14,028 nucleotides of DNA from Phoronis ovalis (GCA_028565635.1 JAOXYB010034717.1:1-14028), one strand, 5' to 3'. Counted from the first letter of the stretch, positions 1 to 8,383 are shown. Numbers and translations are program-made. The notes: a model not told the origin generated them from the sequence alone.

Positions 1-560
1 TAATTGACCACAATTATACACAACATGCAATTAACATTGCTTAATAAAGATTTAAACATTCATGTTTGGCCTTCTTGTGAGAATTTTAGTGAAGTTTGGG
101 GTTTGTTAGTTTAAGAGAACTTATTTCTTGAACTTAGTGATTTTCCATCTGGCTTTTGGTAGCCATTCCATTGTCTTTGCCAAAGTAATCAATACATATG
201 TTATTAAGTAAATAAGTAGTGTAAACATGTTTTGTAGTGTAAATAAAAACTTACTTTGGAACTTATTATTTGTTCTTTTTTTAAGTAACTGGTTCAGTGC
301 GATTTAGCTTGTAAACAGGGTTTTTCTCATAATGTATGTTCATCAGTTAACAAAAAATAACAGGTTTTTGCTAAAAGGGACTTGTACTTGTCTAATGAAT
401 CTTGAACATTGAAAAGCTGACAAGTCAAGTTCAAGTAATGCAAAGTTCTGTAAAACTAACTGACTCCAAAGTTCACTAAACTCCTCCAAAAATGAATGTT
501 GGAATCTTTAATAACGTGGTAATGAAATAGCATGTTTGTGTATAATTGTGGTCAATTATA
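1..560. repeat. Possible MITE with 29-bp inverted ends, cut by the window edge
   Basis: Bases 1-22 are the exact reverse complement of 537-558, and the match extends to 28 or 29 bases with one indel (530-558). Each end also holds its own imperfect palindrome, TATAATTG-N4-CAATTATA. Nothing between them codes for protein and the stretch is very AT-rich. A short non-autonomous DNA transposon is a fair reading, but the left edge and any target duplication lie outside the window. Confidence 0.35.
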
Positions 561-573
561 CAACATAATTACA

Positions 574-664
574 GGTGTCCAATTGTCCCAAATACTGGGG
601 TCCAGTTGTCCAAAAATGGTGTCCAGTTGTCTTGGGGTCCAGTTGTCGTGGGGTCCAATTGACC
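574..664. repeat. Five copies of a 14-bp word, GGGGTCCAGTTGTC
   Basis: Copies start at 574, 597, 618, 634 and 650, at intervals of 23, 21, 16 and 16 bases, with one or two changes each (CAATTG or CAGTTG cores, GGTG or GGGG starts). They sit directly upstream of the LINE fragment and are much richer in GC than the sequence to their left. Confidence 0.8.
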
Positions 665-666
665 CT

Positions 667-1198
667 GACCCAACAAGATCTAGCAGCATGAATGTTAACA
701 TCAAAAGGTTTTAAAAGTTCGGGACAGAAGTCTTTCATCTATACTGGATCAAAACTCTGGAACAGTTTTCCAAATGACATAAAAAACTCTGTTACCCTTT
801 CAATATTTAAATCCGAAACAAAAAAATTCCATTCTGATCAAATTAAGTGGGGTGAAGAAAATTCTTTTGTTTTCTATTAATTTTCTGGTATCCAGTTTAG
901 TGCAATGTTTGTTATCACTATGGATGTTTTTGTATTTGTATTTTTTTAATTTTGAGCAATCATTATTTGTGCTGTAATCAGGTTTCATTGTATTTTTATT
1001 TTTCACTGTATGTGTCTTGTAATTTACCCGTACCATCTTGTTTCATGTTCAGGGACCACATTGGAAATAAGTTTCTTTTAACTTTATGTGCTATCCTTGG
1101 CGATGAAACACCATTTTTATTTATTGTAATTTATTTATTGTATATATTTGTTGTTTCATGTACCAGAATAAAATCAACCAATCAATCAGTCAGTCAGC
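667..1198 (+). mobile_element. 5'-truncated, frameshifted non-LTR retrotransposon (LINE) 3' end
   Basis: The frame 692-880 contains GQKSFIYTGSKLWNSFPNDI and then a Phe-Lys-rich stretch, the typical C-terminal tail of LINE reverse transcriptase proteins. The few residues before it (TRSSS and onward) lie in the other forward frame at 667-711, so one base has been gained or lost near 712. After the TAA at 878-880 comes a 3' UTR with a block at about 1052-1100 resembling the conserved GGACC...GGAAATAAG 3' end seen in several invertebrate LINE families. It ends with AATAAA at 1167-1172 and a tetranucleotide tail of AATC and CAGT units (about 1175-1198). The reverse transcriptase and endonuclease domains are absent, so the copy is dead. 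The clade (CR1-like or Jockey-like) cannot be fixed from this fragment. Confidence 0.85.
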
Positions 1199-1222
1199 TG
1201 AGAGTACTTTGCTAGTGAGAGT

Positions 1223-1296
1223 GTCTATAAGTATGTAAAGCCGTATAAGTATAGAGTATATAGATAATACTTATACTACTAGTTATACTTATAGAC
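1223..1296. repeat. Nested AT-rich hairpin
   Basis: GTCTATAAGTAT at 1223-1234 pairs exactly with 1285-1296, and inside it GTATAAGTAT at 1243-1252 pairs exactly with 1267-1276, leaving a 14-base loop. It may be the remnant of a small palindromic element. Confidence 0.7.
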
Positions 1297-1440
1297 TCTA
1301 GAATCTAGTGTCAAGGGACTATATAGTGTTAATACATATGCTTATATTGACTTCCCAACTGCTTATGGCACATAAAGTCACGTGTTCGTGCTAACCCTGA
1401 CGCTTCTCAGCTTCTGTCATCGAGTATTTAGAATCATCAT

Positions 1441-1448
1441 TCACGAGC
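1441..1448. repeat. Left target-site duplication TCACGAGC
   Basis: Eight bases identical to 2229-2236, directly abutting the left tip of the 780-bp palindromic element. Confidence 0.75.
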
Positions 1449-2228
1449 CTAGTCCTAGCTTAATGACCCTACTATGGCTTGCCTATGGCGAACTTAGCCG
1501 TAGGGTCATAGCCCAGACAGTGTAAAAACCAGTAGAAGTTGGCCTCTTGCAAAAACACTCACCGTGTGTCAAAAAATTCAATAAATTTAAAGCAATATTG
1601 TTGCCTTCTTTGTCTATGATACTTCTTCTGTTTTCTGTCACTTTAAGCTCAATTAGTACTCCCCAAGGTGACTTCTAGCCCACAAATCCATTACCACTAC
1701 GATCAACGCAAAATTTCCATATTGCAGACTTCATATGGCAGGATATGACGTCACACTCACCAACGACACGAGGCGGCAATCTGAAGAAATTCGGATAGGA
1801 TGAGCTAGTCGAAAACTACTCTTCACTCATTTCCATAATGGCTCGGATTCGTGGGCGGAAAATCTAGTGAAATGAGTGAAGAGCAGTTTTCGACTAGTTC
1901 ATCCTATCCGAATTTGTTCAGATTGTCGCCTCGTGTCGCTAGTGAATGTGACTTCATATCCTGCCAAATGAAGTCTGCAAGATGGAAATTTTGCGTTGAT
2001 CATAGTGGTAATGGATTTGTGGGCTAGAAGTCACCTTGAGGAGTATTAATCGAGCTTAAAGTGACAGAAAACAGAAGAAGTATCAAAGACAAAGAAGGCA
2101 ACAATATTGCTTTGAATTTTTTGACACACCGTGAGTGTTTTTGAAAGAGGCCAACTTCTGCTGGTTTTTACACTGTCTGGGCTATGACCCTACGGCTTCG
2201 CCATAGTAGGGTCATAAAGCTAGGACTA
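1449..2228. mobile_element. 780-bp foldback/MITE element, two long inverted arms
   Basis: The left arm, 1449-1833, is the reverse complement of the right arm, 1869-2228, at roughly 90 percent identity by eye, around a 35-bp spacer (1834-1868). The tips read (C)TAGTCCTAGCT inward on both sides. The left arm has an extra 15 or so bases near 1478-1497. Both arms carry a subterminal hairpin of about 10-11 bp built on TGACCCTAC (1462-1472 with 1500-1510; 2183-2193 with 2206-2216). No ORF of use is present, so it is non-autonomous. The exact 8-bp duplication at the edges fits a cut-and-paste transposon such as hAT, although the tips do not match the usual hAT ends. Transcription through it would give a long double-stranded RNA hairpin. 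Confidence 0.85.
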
Positions 2229-2236
2229 TCACGAGC
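2229..2236. repeat. Right target-site duplication TCACGAGC
   Basis: Eight bases identical to 1441-1448 and in the same orientation, directly after the right tip. An exact direct repeat at both edges of a palindrome marks a transposon insertion rather than a simple local inverted duplication. Confidence 0.75.
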
Positions 2237-2650
2237 ATTCTGTTAAAAAATAATAACTGATGCAACCAAATTGCCAACAAGTTGGTTTTTATTTACTAAC
2301 TTATAATTTAAATAGGTTTAATAGTGGAGAAAACAGGTGTGCTGGGTGCTGGCTTATCAAAAGAAACGGGTAATAAAATCTTAAAATATGTGTCCTGGTA
2401 ATAGCTACCTTAATTATCGAACTTTTTGGGTTCTACAGGCTTTTCCTTTTCTTTTAATAAGCCCCATGGACAATTTTTCGTAGGTTTGTCAGGCCCAAAT
2501 TTTTAAAACCGTATGATGCCAATACTTGTTTTAGAGCACAAAAAACTTCAACATACTAAATACTTACCCTGCCTTCTTTTATCACCAGTTTCAAGCTTGT
2601 TTTATTTAAAAAAAATCTTCTGCTGCTTTACGATATATTTTCAATGCTAA

Positions 2651-2694
2651 CTATTGTTAGATTTACTATTGTTAGATTTACTATTGTTAGATTG
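2651..2694. repeat. Three tandem 15-bp repeats upstream of DHPS
   Basis: CTATTGTTAGATTTA at 2651-2665 and 2666-2680, then a 14-base partial copy at 2681-2694. It lies about 100 bases before the DHPS start. Whether it has any regulatory role cannot be told. Confidence 0.9.
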
Positions 2695-2784
2695 AGAACC
2701 CAGGGTTGAGGATTAACTGTGGTGTATTTAGTTTGTTATGTAACACGTAATGTTAAATGACAAAATTTTGATATGTTTTTTCTC

Positions 2785-2790
2785 AGAAAT
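2785..2790 (+). promoter_or_regulatory. Probable splice acceptor before the DHPS start codon
   Basis: A T-rich tract ends in TTTTTTCTCAG at 2786, five bases before ATG 2791. This suggests an upstream non-coding 5' exon and favours ATG 2791 over the in-frame ATG at 2773. No upstream exon can be placed from the sequence alone. Confidence 0.45.
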
Positions 2791-2988
2791 ATGGCGAATA
2801 ATACACTGCCGTCTATTGTGGAAAATGCTGTACTTGTTGAGAGCACTCCAATGCCAGAGGGATCGATAAAGGTCAAAGGTTATGACTTTAATGAAGGAAT
2901 TGATTACCATGCATTACTAAGGTCCTATCGAACAAGTGGATTTCAAGCTACTAATTTTGGATTAGCAGTTGAAGAAATAAATAAAATG
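2791..2988 (+). CDS. DHPS: DHPS exon 1 (residues 1-66)
   Basis: First coding exon, starting MANNTLPS. It carries the family's conserved KGYDFN and SGFQATNFG motifs (residues about 29-58), part of the N-terminal region that covers the active site of the neighbouring subunit in known DHPS structures. Donor ATG|GTATGA at 2989, phase 0. Reading through the donor gives only one further codon before a TGA. Confidence 0.93.
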
Positions 2989-5900
2989 GTATGAAGAAGT
3001 AAACTTTGACTATATTGCTACACCCTAATGCCAATTAAAACAAACACTTCATAACTGAAATACATACTTCATATGCTTCATAACTGAAATACATACTTCG
3101 TACGCTTCATAACTGAAATACATACTTCGTACGCTTCATAACTGAAATACATACTTCATACGCTTCATAACTGAAATACATACTTCATAACTGAAATACA
3201 TACTTCATACGCTTCATAACTGAAATACATACTTCATATGCTTCATAACTGAAATACATACTTCATACACTTCATAACTGAAATACATACTTCATACACT
3301 TCATAACTGAAATACATACTTCATACCCTTCATAACTGAAATACATACTTCATACGCTTCATAACTGAAATACATACTTCATACGCTTCATAACTGAAAT
3401 ACATACTTCATAACTGAAATACATACTTCATACGCTTCATAACTGAAATACATACTTCATACACTTCATAACTGAAATACATACTTCATACGCTTCATAA
3501 CTGAAATACATACTTCATATGCTTCATAACTGAAATACATACTTTGTACGCTTCATAACTGAAATACATACTTCGTACGCTTCATAACTGAAATACATAC
3601 TTCATACCCTTCATAACTGTACATACTTCATACGCTTCATAACTGAAATACATACTTCATACGCTTCATAACTGAAATACATACTTCATACGCTTCATAA
3701 CTGAAATACATACTTCATACGTTTCATAACTGAAATACATACTTCATACGCGGAAACTAAACTTATATTAGTAGTGCCAAAGTTATTTTGTTCTTGTCTT
3801 TTTTTTATTGAAAAGTGTACAAAATACAGACTAATTTATGTTCAAAAAACACTGTCAATATTTTTATTTAATGCCTTTAAATAGCCTCTCTCGTCAAATT
3901 ATCACCGAATTCGAGATAGATGTAGGAAATGGGGAGCAAATAGAAACTTATTTACTTTTCAAAACACTTTAAATGCTTTTATTTTTTTAATTATTTAATA
4001 CACCTGCACATACACACATGTAATGGTGCCGATCACCAAAATCGTTCAATGTTAAATTTGAATATTAATACAGTGAATATTTATAGGTTGAAAAAAAGAA
4101 TGAACCTTTACCACAAGAAATAATGGACTCTCCCAATGTAAACCCTATAGGAAGAGAGAAGACAAACTGTACCATCTTTCTAGGATATACATCTAATATG
4201 ATTTCAGCTGGTGTCCGAGAAGTTATCAGATTCCTGGTACAACATAATATGGTATGTAAAAATTGTTCATGATGGTCGACTGTTTCAGTTTTTGCTGTAT
4301 CAAAATTATTATACCTGACCCATCCACCAAGTTTTATCCAAATCTGTCCATAACTTTTTGATATAACCTGCTAACAAACCGATAAAATGACAGGAACGAA
4401 TACATAACCTCCACACCGCTACAAGGTGATAGTAGTATCAATGCAGCTTCATGTGTAAAATGTATTATTGAAAAATCATGAACTAGTGTGACATGCAATG
4501 TGATACTCCTATTGGACAGTCATTAATTGCGGGGTATTCAACAGCCTTTTTGGAAACCAAGGTGCTGAGTAACAAATCAGTCTTCAGCCATATTGAAATC
4601 CACCTCAGTCTGATGTTAGCAAGTTTCAATCCATGTCATATGATGTGTTACTTGCAGGTTGACTGTATTGTGACAACAGCGGGGGGTATAGAGGAAGACT
4701 TCATTAAATGCATGGCACCTACGTACCTCGGTGATTTTACCTTACCTGGCCGAGAGTTACGTAACAAGGGAATAAATCGTATAGGAAATCTTTTAGCACC
4801 AAATGAAAATTATTGCAAATTTGAAGACTGGATAATGCCAATATTTGATGAGATGCTTAAAGACCAAAAGGAACAAGTAGGTTATTTAAAAGTGTTTTTT
4901 TTTGCCATATTCATTGTGTTTGAGTGCAGAGCCCGGGGAGGTTACTTAAACATTCCCAGACGAGGCTGCTGCCCTTATGGGATATGTTTTTAGCCTATTT
5001 GGTAGCTTAAGTGTCAGTAAATTTTAGGTAAAATTACCTCTTCTTAGCAAAATGGTAGTTCAAGTGTCACATTTTTCAGAAAATCCCTTGAGTCCAGGAA
5101 AGGGTGATAATTTTTCTTCTTCTACTCGTAAGAGTTGCAATCTGTAATGCCGAAACTGGGTCACCCATTAAAGTTGCACTAAAAATGCCAAAGGGAGTGT
5201 AACCCACACTTAAGCAAAATGATAGTGTAAGTGTACCATATTTTTCAGTAAAATAGTTAGTTCAAGTGTCTCATGTTTTGCTCCTATATCTAATGAAGTA
5301 TACTACTTTCTCCATTAGACATACAACATGTAGCCTTGAGTCGAACAGATCACTGTAAAACATTAGATAACGGAATTCTGTATAACTTAGTTTAGGATGG
5401 TCTTGTCTTTTGTGGTCCCATTAATGCCAGCTGTAGATACTGAAAGACTCTCTCGGATTTCCTGGTCAGATTACTACCATTCTGTGATATATAAAAATTC
5501 TACTTTTTTTTTACTCATAGTTTTACAAGTCAGTTCTAGATTAAGTTGTTTTATATATTGTAGAATATAAACTGGACTCCATCAAAAGTGATTGCCAGGT
5601 TAGGAAAAGAAATTAACAACCCAGAGTCTGTGTATTACTGGGCATACAAAGTGAGTATAGCAGCTAGTTTTAGTGCTTCTGAGCATTATTACATAATCCA
5701 AATCTTTTCCTGAAATATATATAAAAATTATAGATATATTCCTTCACAAAAAAGCTAAACATTAAGTTTGCTTTATTTTACTATGAGTATACTATGTAAT
5801 GAAATAAATATTACAAGTAACTGCTATTGAGCACATAAACATGTTATTTAGCTTTATAATCGATCCAGGACATTACTGAGTTACTTTGATAATTATATTA

Positions 5901-7491
5901 TGATGTTTTTCCTTTATGGACATGCAAGTGAAAGTAAAAAAGAAGACATTTCACTTTCATATTTTGGCAGACTGCAAAGTAATAATAGTATGGAATTTGT
6001 TTTAGAATAACATACCCGTGTTCAGTCCAGCCTTGACAGATGGTTCTCTGGGTGACATGCTATACCTGCATACATATAAAAACCCGGGTTTAGTCATAGA
6101 CATCGTTGAAGGTAGGAAATACGGAACCTTAGTTCATGTTCACTAAATGTTTGGTGAACACTGGATTAAATACTAGACACCATGAGAATTCTGTTTGTTG
6201 ACAATTAATAAGATACGAACTGGTTAATCTCCATGTCCTGTGCCTTCTTATTGTAATTACTTAGCTAGTTTATTGATATTGTTTGTTCAAACGTTATATG
6301 AAATTTTCTCACAAATTAAGTTGCCCACAAAGCATTTTCATTGCTAGAATAGTCATCATTAAAAGCATTTGACAACAAAGTAAAAATCTACAGGATGATC
6401 AACAAGATATTTTAGTATTTTATTTTTCATTTCACCATTTCTTATTATTTTTGCTTAGGATTAATCTAAAGTAATTTTTCATCCGAAGACTTGTAAATGG
6501 TTTCATGTATTTTAGTACATTGTATTTGCAGACATTCGGAGGATTAACAGTCAGGCAGTCTTCGCTCAGCACACGGGTATGATTATACTAGGCGGTGGAG
6601 TTGTCAAACACCATATATGTAATGCCAACTTGATGGTAAGTTATGTGCGGTAGGCATCTAGAGCTACAACACCACACGGCAATCACCAATTTCCTTCATC
6701 AACCACAGATTTCCTGCAGCAGTCTGTAAGAATTCCATATTTGGCACTATGTGAAGTGTTCCATTTGAGAAATTGTTCACCAATCTCTTGATGCAGAAAT
6801 GACATCAAAGTCTGCAGAATAAAAATATTATAACATTTTCACGTTGTAGTCTTGTTTGCATTTCAGAGGAATGGTGCAGATTTTTCTGTGTATGTAAACA
6901 CTGCACAGGAATTTGATGGTAGTGATTCTGGGGCCAGACCTGACGAAGCTGTGTCCTGGGGAAAAATAAAGAAAGATGCCACACCTGTAAAAGTAAGTCA
7001 GTTCTCGTTGATGATCAGTCCACATGTTCCAAACGCTTCAAACATTGTACGTATATACAATGCAGTGAGTTTAGATTAGATTAAGTTTGTTTTGTTGTTT
7101 TTCCACCAGGTCATGTGATTGTTGGCATAACACACCTGTACAGTTCCGGCTCAGTGGATAATTATATAGGATAAGTGAGAATGATTTCAAACTCATAAGA
7201 GGAACCAAGCAAATAATCCAATGTGAATATTGCCATTCATTAGTGTTATTCATAGTCAGTAGAGCAAAATGAGAAATGGGTGATTTTGTTTCAGGGGACA
7301 ATGTCAATCCAGTCGCGGGATACTATTATTAACTATCCATTACATGTCAACAACTGCAATTCACTATTCGAACATTATTATCTTCACTTTATTCGTTTTG
7401 ATTTTTGCAGGTATATGGAGAAGCTAGTCTTGTATTTCCACTCCTTGTAGCAGAGACATTTGCCAGAAATTCAAAAAGAATAGACAGCTAG
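2791..7491 (+). CDS. DHPS: Deoxyhypusine synthase, complete eight-exon gene
   Basis: NAD-dependent cytosolic enzyme that transfers the aminobutyl group of spermidine to one lysine of eIF5A, the first step of hypusine synthesis; the family works as a homotetramer. Joining exons 2791-2988, 4087-4251, 4658-4876, 5564-5650, 6006-6111, 6532-6635, 6867-6992 and 7411-7491 gives 361 residues with no stop or frameshift, close to the 369 of human DHPS. All seven introns are GT-AG; six are phase 0 and intron 5 is phase 1. From exon 2 onward the numbering runs three behind human. Lys326 in SWGKI matches the human intermediate-forming Lys329, and Asn103, Asp235, Asp240, His285, Asp310, Asp313, Glu320 and Trp324 match cofactor or spermidine residues. 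Start: ATG at 2791 lies five bases after a good splice acceptor; an in-frame ATG at 2773 would lie inside that acceptor's pyrimidine tract. The only notable oddity is Glu339 where human has Asp342. Identification is near certain. Confidence 0.96.
3047..3750. repeat. 29-bp minisatellite, 25 units, in DHPS intron 1
   Basis: Tandem array with consensus CTTCATAACTGAAATACATA followed by CTTCATACG. Of 25 units, 22 are 29 bp, two (3163-3182 and 3386-3405) are 20 bp and lack the last nine bases, and one (3609-3634) is 26 bp. Variation sits almost only in the last six bases: CATACG, CATATG, CGTACG, CATACA or CATACC. The array fills about two thirds of the intron. The short units are explained by slippage between the two CTTCATA copies inside each unit. 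Confidence 0.97.
4087..4251 (+). CDS. DHPS: DHPS exon 2 (residues 67-121)
   Basis: Acceptor TTATAG|GTTGAA and donor ATG|GTATGT, phase 0 at both ends. Opens with a variable acidic and lysine-rich linker, then [18 protein letters not shown], the start of the Rossmann-like NAD fold. Ser102 and Asn103 align with human Ser105 and Asn106, which contact the cofactor. Confidence 0.93.
4309..4426. repeat. Dispersed invertebrate repeat fragment in DHPS intron 2
   Basis: The run around ACCAAGTTTTATCCAAATCT, then TCCATAACTTTTTGATATAA, CTGCTAACAAACCG and ACATAACCTCC matches, from memory, a very common dispersed repeat of molluscs and other aquatic invertebrates. It is a decayed non-coding copy. Confidence 0.5.
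4658..4876 (+). CDS. DHPS: DHPS exon 3 (residues 122-194)
   Basis: Acceptor TTGCAG|GTTGAC and donor CAA|GTAGGT, phase 0. Contains TTAGGIEED (residues 127-135), where Glu134 aligns with human Glu137, and the strongly conserved [19 protein letters not shown] block. A second possible donor lies four bases downstream, but it would break the frame, so 4876 is preferred. Confidence 0.93.
4927..5284. repeat. Degenerate internal repeat in DHPS intron 3
   Basis: Related words recur: GCAAAATGGTAGTTCAAGTG with a following CACATTTTTCAG (5047-5084), a diverged copy at 5214-5254, and AGTTCAAGTGTCTCATGTTTTGCTC (partial) at 5259-5284, with CTTAAGTGTCAGTAAA at 5006-5021. A GC-richer block (4927-4990) begins it. 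The pattern looks like a diverged dispersed repeat of marine invertebrates. Confidence 0.5.
5564..5650 (+). CDS. DHPS: DHPS exon 4 (residues 195-223)
   Basis: Short 29-codon exon between acceptor TTGTAG|AATATA and donor AAA|GTGAGT. Encodes [17 protein letters not shown] and PESVYYWA, both hallmark DHPS blocks. Too short to be seen as a free ORF. Confidence 0.93.
6006..6111 (+). CDS. DHPS: DHPS exon 5 (residues 224-258 plus one base)
   Basis: Acceptor TTTTAG|AATAAC; donor GAAG|GTAGG after the first base of the next codon (phase 1). Encodes [16 protein letters not shown], where Asp235 and Asp240 align with human Asp238 and Asp243, and [12 protein letters not shown]. Also too short for an ORF scan. 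Confidence 0.93.
6532..6635 (+). CDS. DHPS: DHPS exon 6 (residues 259-293)
   Basis: Acceptor TTTGCAG|ACATTC completes the split Asp259 codon; donor ATG|GTAAGT is near consensus. Encodes [20 protein letters not shown]. His285 aligns with the catalytic-site His288 of human DHPS. Cys288 replaces the alanine usual in vertebrates. Confidence 0.93.
6867..6992 (+). CDS. DHPS: DHPS exon 7 (residues 294-335), catalytic lysine exon
   Basis: Acceptor TTTCAG|AGGAAT and donor AAA|GTAAGT, phase 0. Holds [18 protein letters not shown] and VSWGKI. Lys326 (codon 6963-6965) is the lysine that forms the enzyme-intermediate imine; Asp310, Asp313, Ser314, Glu320 and Trp324 line the NAD and spermidine sites. Confidence 0.94.
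7411..7491 (+). CDS. DHPS: DHPS exon 8 (residues 336-361), with stop
   Basis: Acceptor TTTTTGCAG|GTATAT; stop TAG at 7489-7491. Encodes [18 protein letters not shown] and a short basic tail. Where human has Asp342, this exon has Glu339 (GAA). The C-terminal tail is several residues shorter than in vertebrates. Confidence 0.93.
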   Translation, partial: VYGEASLVFPLLVAETFARNSKRIDS

Positions 7492-7677
7492 CGTTGTATA
7501 TAGGCATTTAAAGTGTAAAGGATTATGCGATATGAAAAATTCTTTAAAGGGACTTTTAGACAGATACACATGTGAATAATTTAATGGTTTACTTCCAAAT
7601 AATGACTTTGTTGACACAGCATACACTGTAATACATCTCGTTCATATAATTGAGGGGTAGGGGGTCTCCCCAGGGTG

Positions 7678-7824
7678 CAATGCTCGCACTTAAAAATTGT
7701 CAATGCTCGCACTTAATAAGAAACAAAAAAACAACCAAAAAAATGGTCGCCAAAACAAAATGCCTCGCAGTAAGTTTTAAAAAAAATGAAGCAAAAAAAA
7801 TGGCCGCCAAAAGAAAATGCTCGC
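7678..7824. repeat. Small duplicated repeat cluster with ATGCTCGC core
   Basis: CAATGCTCGCACTTA occurs exactly at 7678-7692 and 7701-7715. A second pair, ATGG(T/C)CGCCAAAA followed by AAAATGC(C)TCGC, lies at 7743-7768 and 7800-7824, 57 bases apart. The 77-codon frame across this cluster (7650-7883) is lysine-rich because of the A-runs and is not believed. Confidence 0.75.
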
Positions 7825-7836
7825 GAAAACCCCCCT

Positions 7837-7862
7837 ATAGCACTCATAATTATGAGTGCTAT
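7837..7862. repeat. 26-bp perfect palindrome
   Basis: ATAGCACTCATAA and its exact reverse complement meet without a spacer. It follows a C6 run and the ATGCTCGC repeats, and may be part of the same small element. Confidence 0.9.
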
Positions 7863-8383
7863 GCAAGGAGCCAGTGTGTGTAACCATACAAGGTGACTAT
7901 AATCTAGTTCTGGATAATTTTGTAGAATGCCCGCTGTTTACTTTGTACTCCTATTTATATTAATATGATGGCACAATCTCCACTTAGAATAATCCATAAT
8001 GGACAACACTGCGTTGTATTGTTCAAAGCTGAATTCTTGTGATGTCTATGTCTGATTCCCATGATAGTGACCAATGGTAAGAGAGGTGGGGAGGAGTGAA
8101 TAAAATTTACCTTGATGCGACAAAATGTAACACACATAGTGAGATGCTTTCATTCTTCATATTGTAAGATTTACCTTTAAAATGATGAAAATGTCAAGTA
8201 ACATTAAGAATTAGAAAACAGGATATTTGAGTCTGTGCAACGCAAATAAACTTTTTGTGGCATCAGTGTATTTTGGATTAGCATGAACAGTATATATAGA
8301 GTTTTGAGCAGAAGGGCACATTTTTAACCTTATTTTTAGTTTTGTTTAAAATCAATTTTTGGTGATGTAAATCTTGCTTTGGG

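Larger units (their letters stand above)
2237..2790 (+). promoter_or_regulatory. DHPS upstream region, promoter not resolved
   Basis: About 550 bases between the palindromic element and the DHPS start codon. It is AT-rich, with no convincing TATA box, CpG-rich stretch or coding frame. It holds the 15-bp repeats and the acceptor-like TTTTTTCTCAG. Any promoter or 5' exon of DHPS should be here or further left. Confidence 0.3.
7492..8265 (+). other. DHPS 3' flank and probable 3' UTR
   Basis: No gene is seen here. Two AATAAA signals occur on the plus strand, at 8099-8104 and 8245-8250; the second is followed by a T- and GT-rich run, as expected for a cleavage site. Which one DHPS uses is unknown. 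Confidence 0.4.

Noticed and set aside
952-1215. 87-codon plus-strand frame after the LINE
   Set aside because: It lies in the LINE 3' UTR and its tetranucleotide tail.
3047-3750. Regular repeats of 29 bp as a CRISPR array
   Set aside because: Units abut directly with no unique spacers, in an intron of an animal gene. It is a minisatellite.
4493-4993. A 166-codon plus-strand frame as a single-exon gene
   Set aside because: Only 4658-4876 is coding (DHPS exon 3); the rest reads through introns 2 and 3, as the conserved splice sites and loss of homology show.
7650-7883. Lysine-rich 77-codon frame
   Set aside because: Its composition follows from A-runs in a duplicated repeat, and its end lies in a perfect palindrome.
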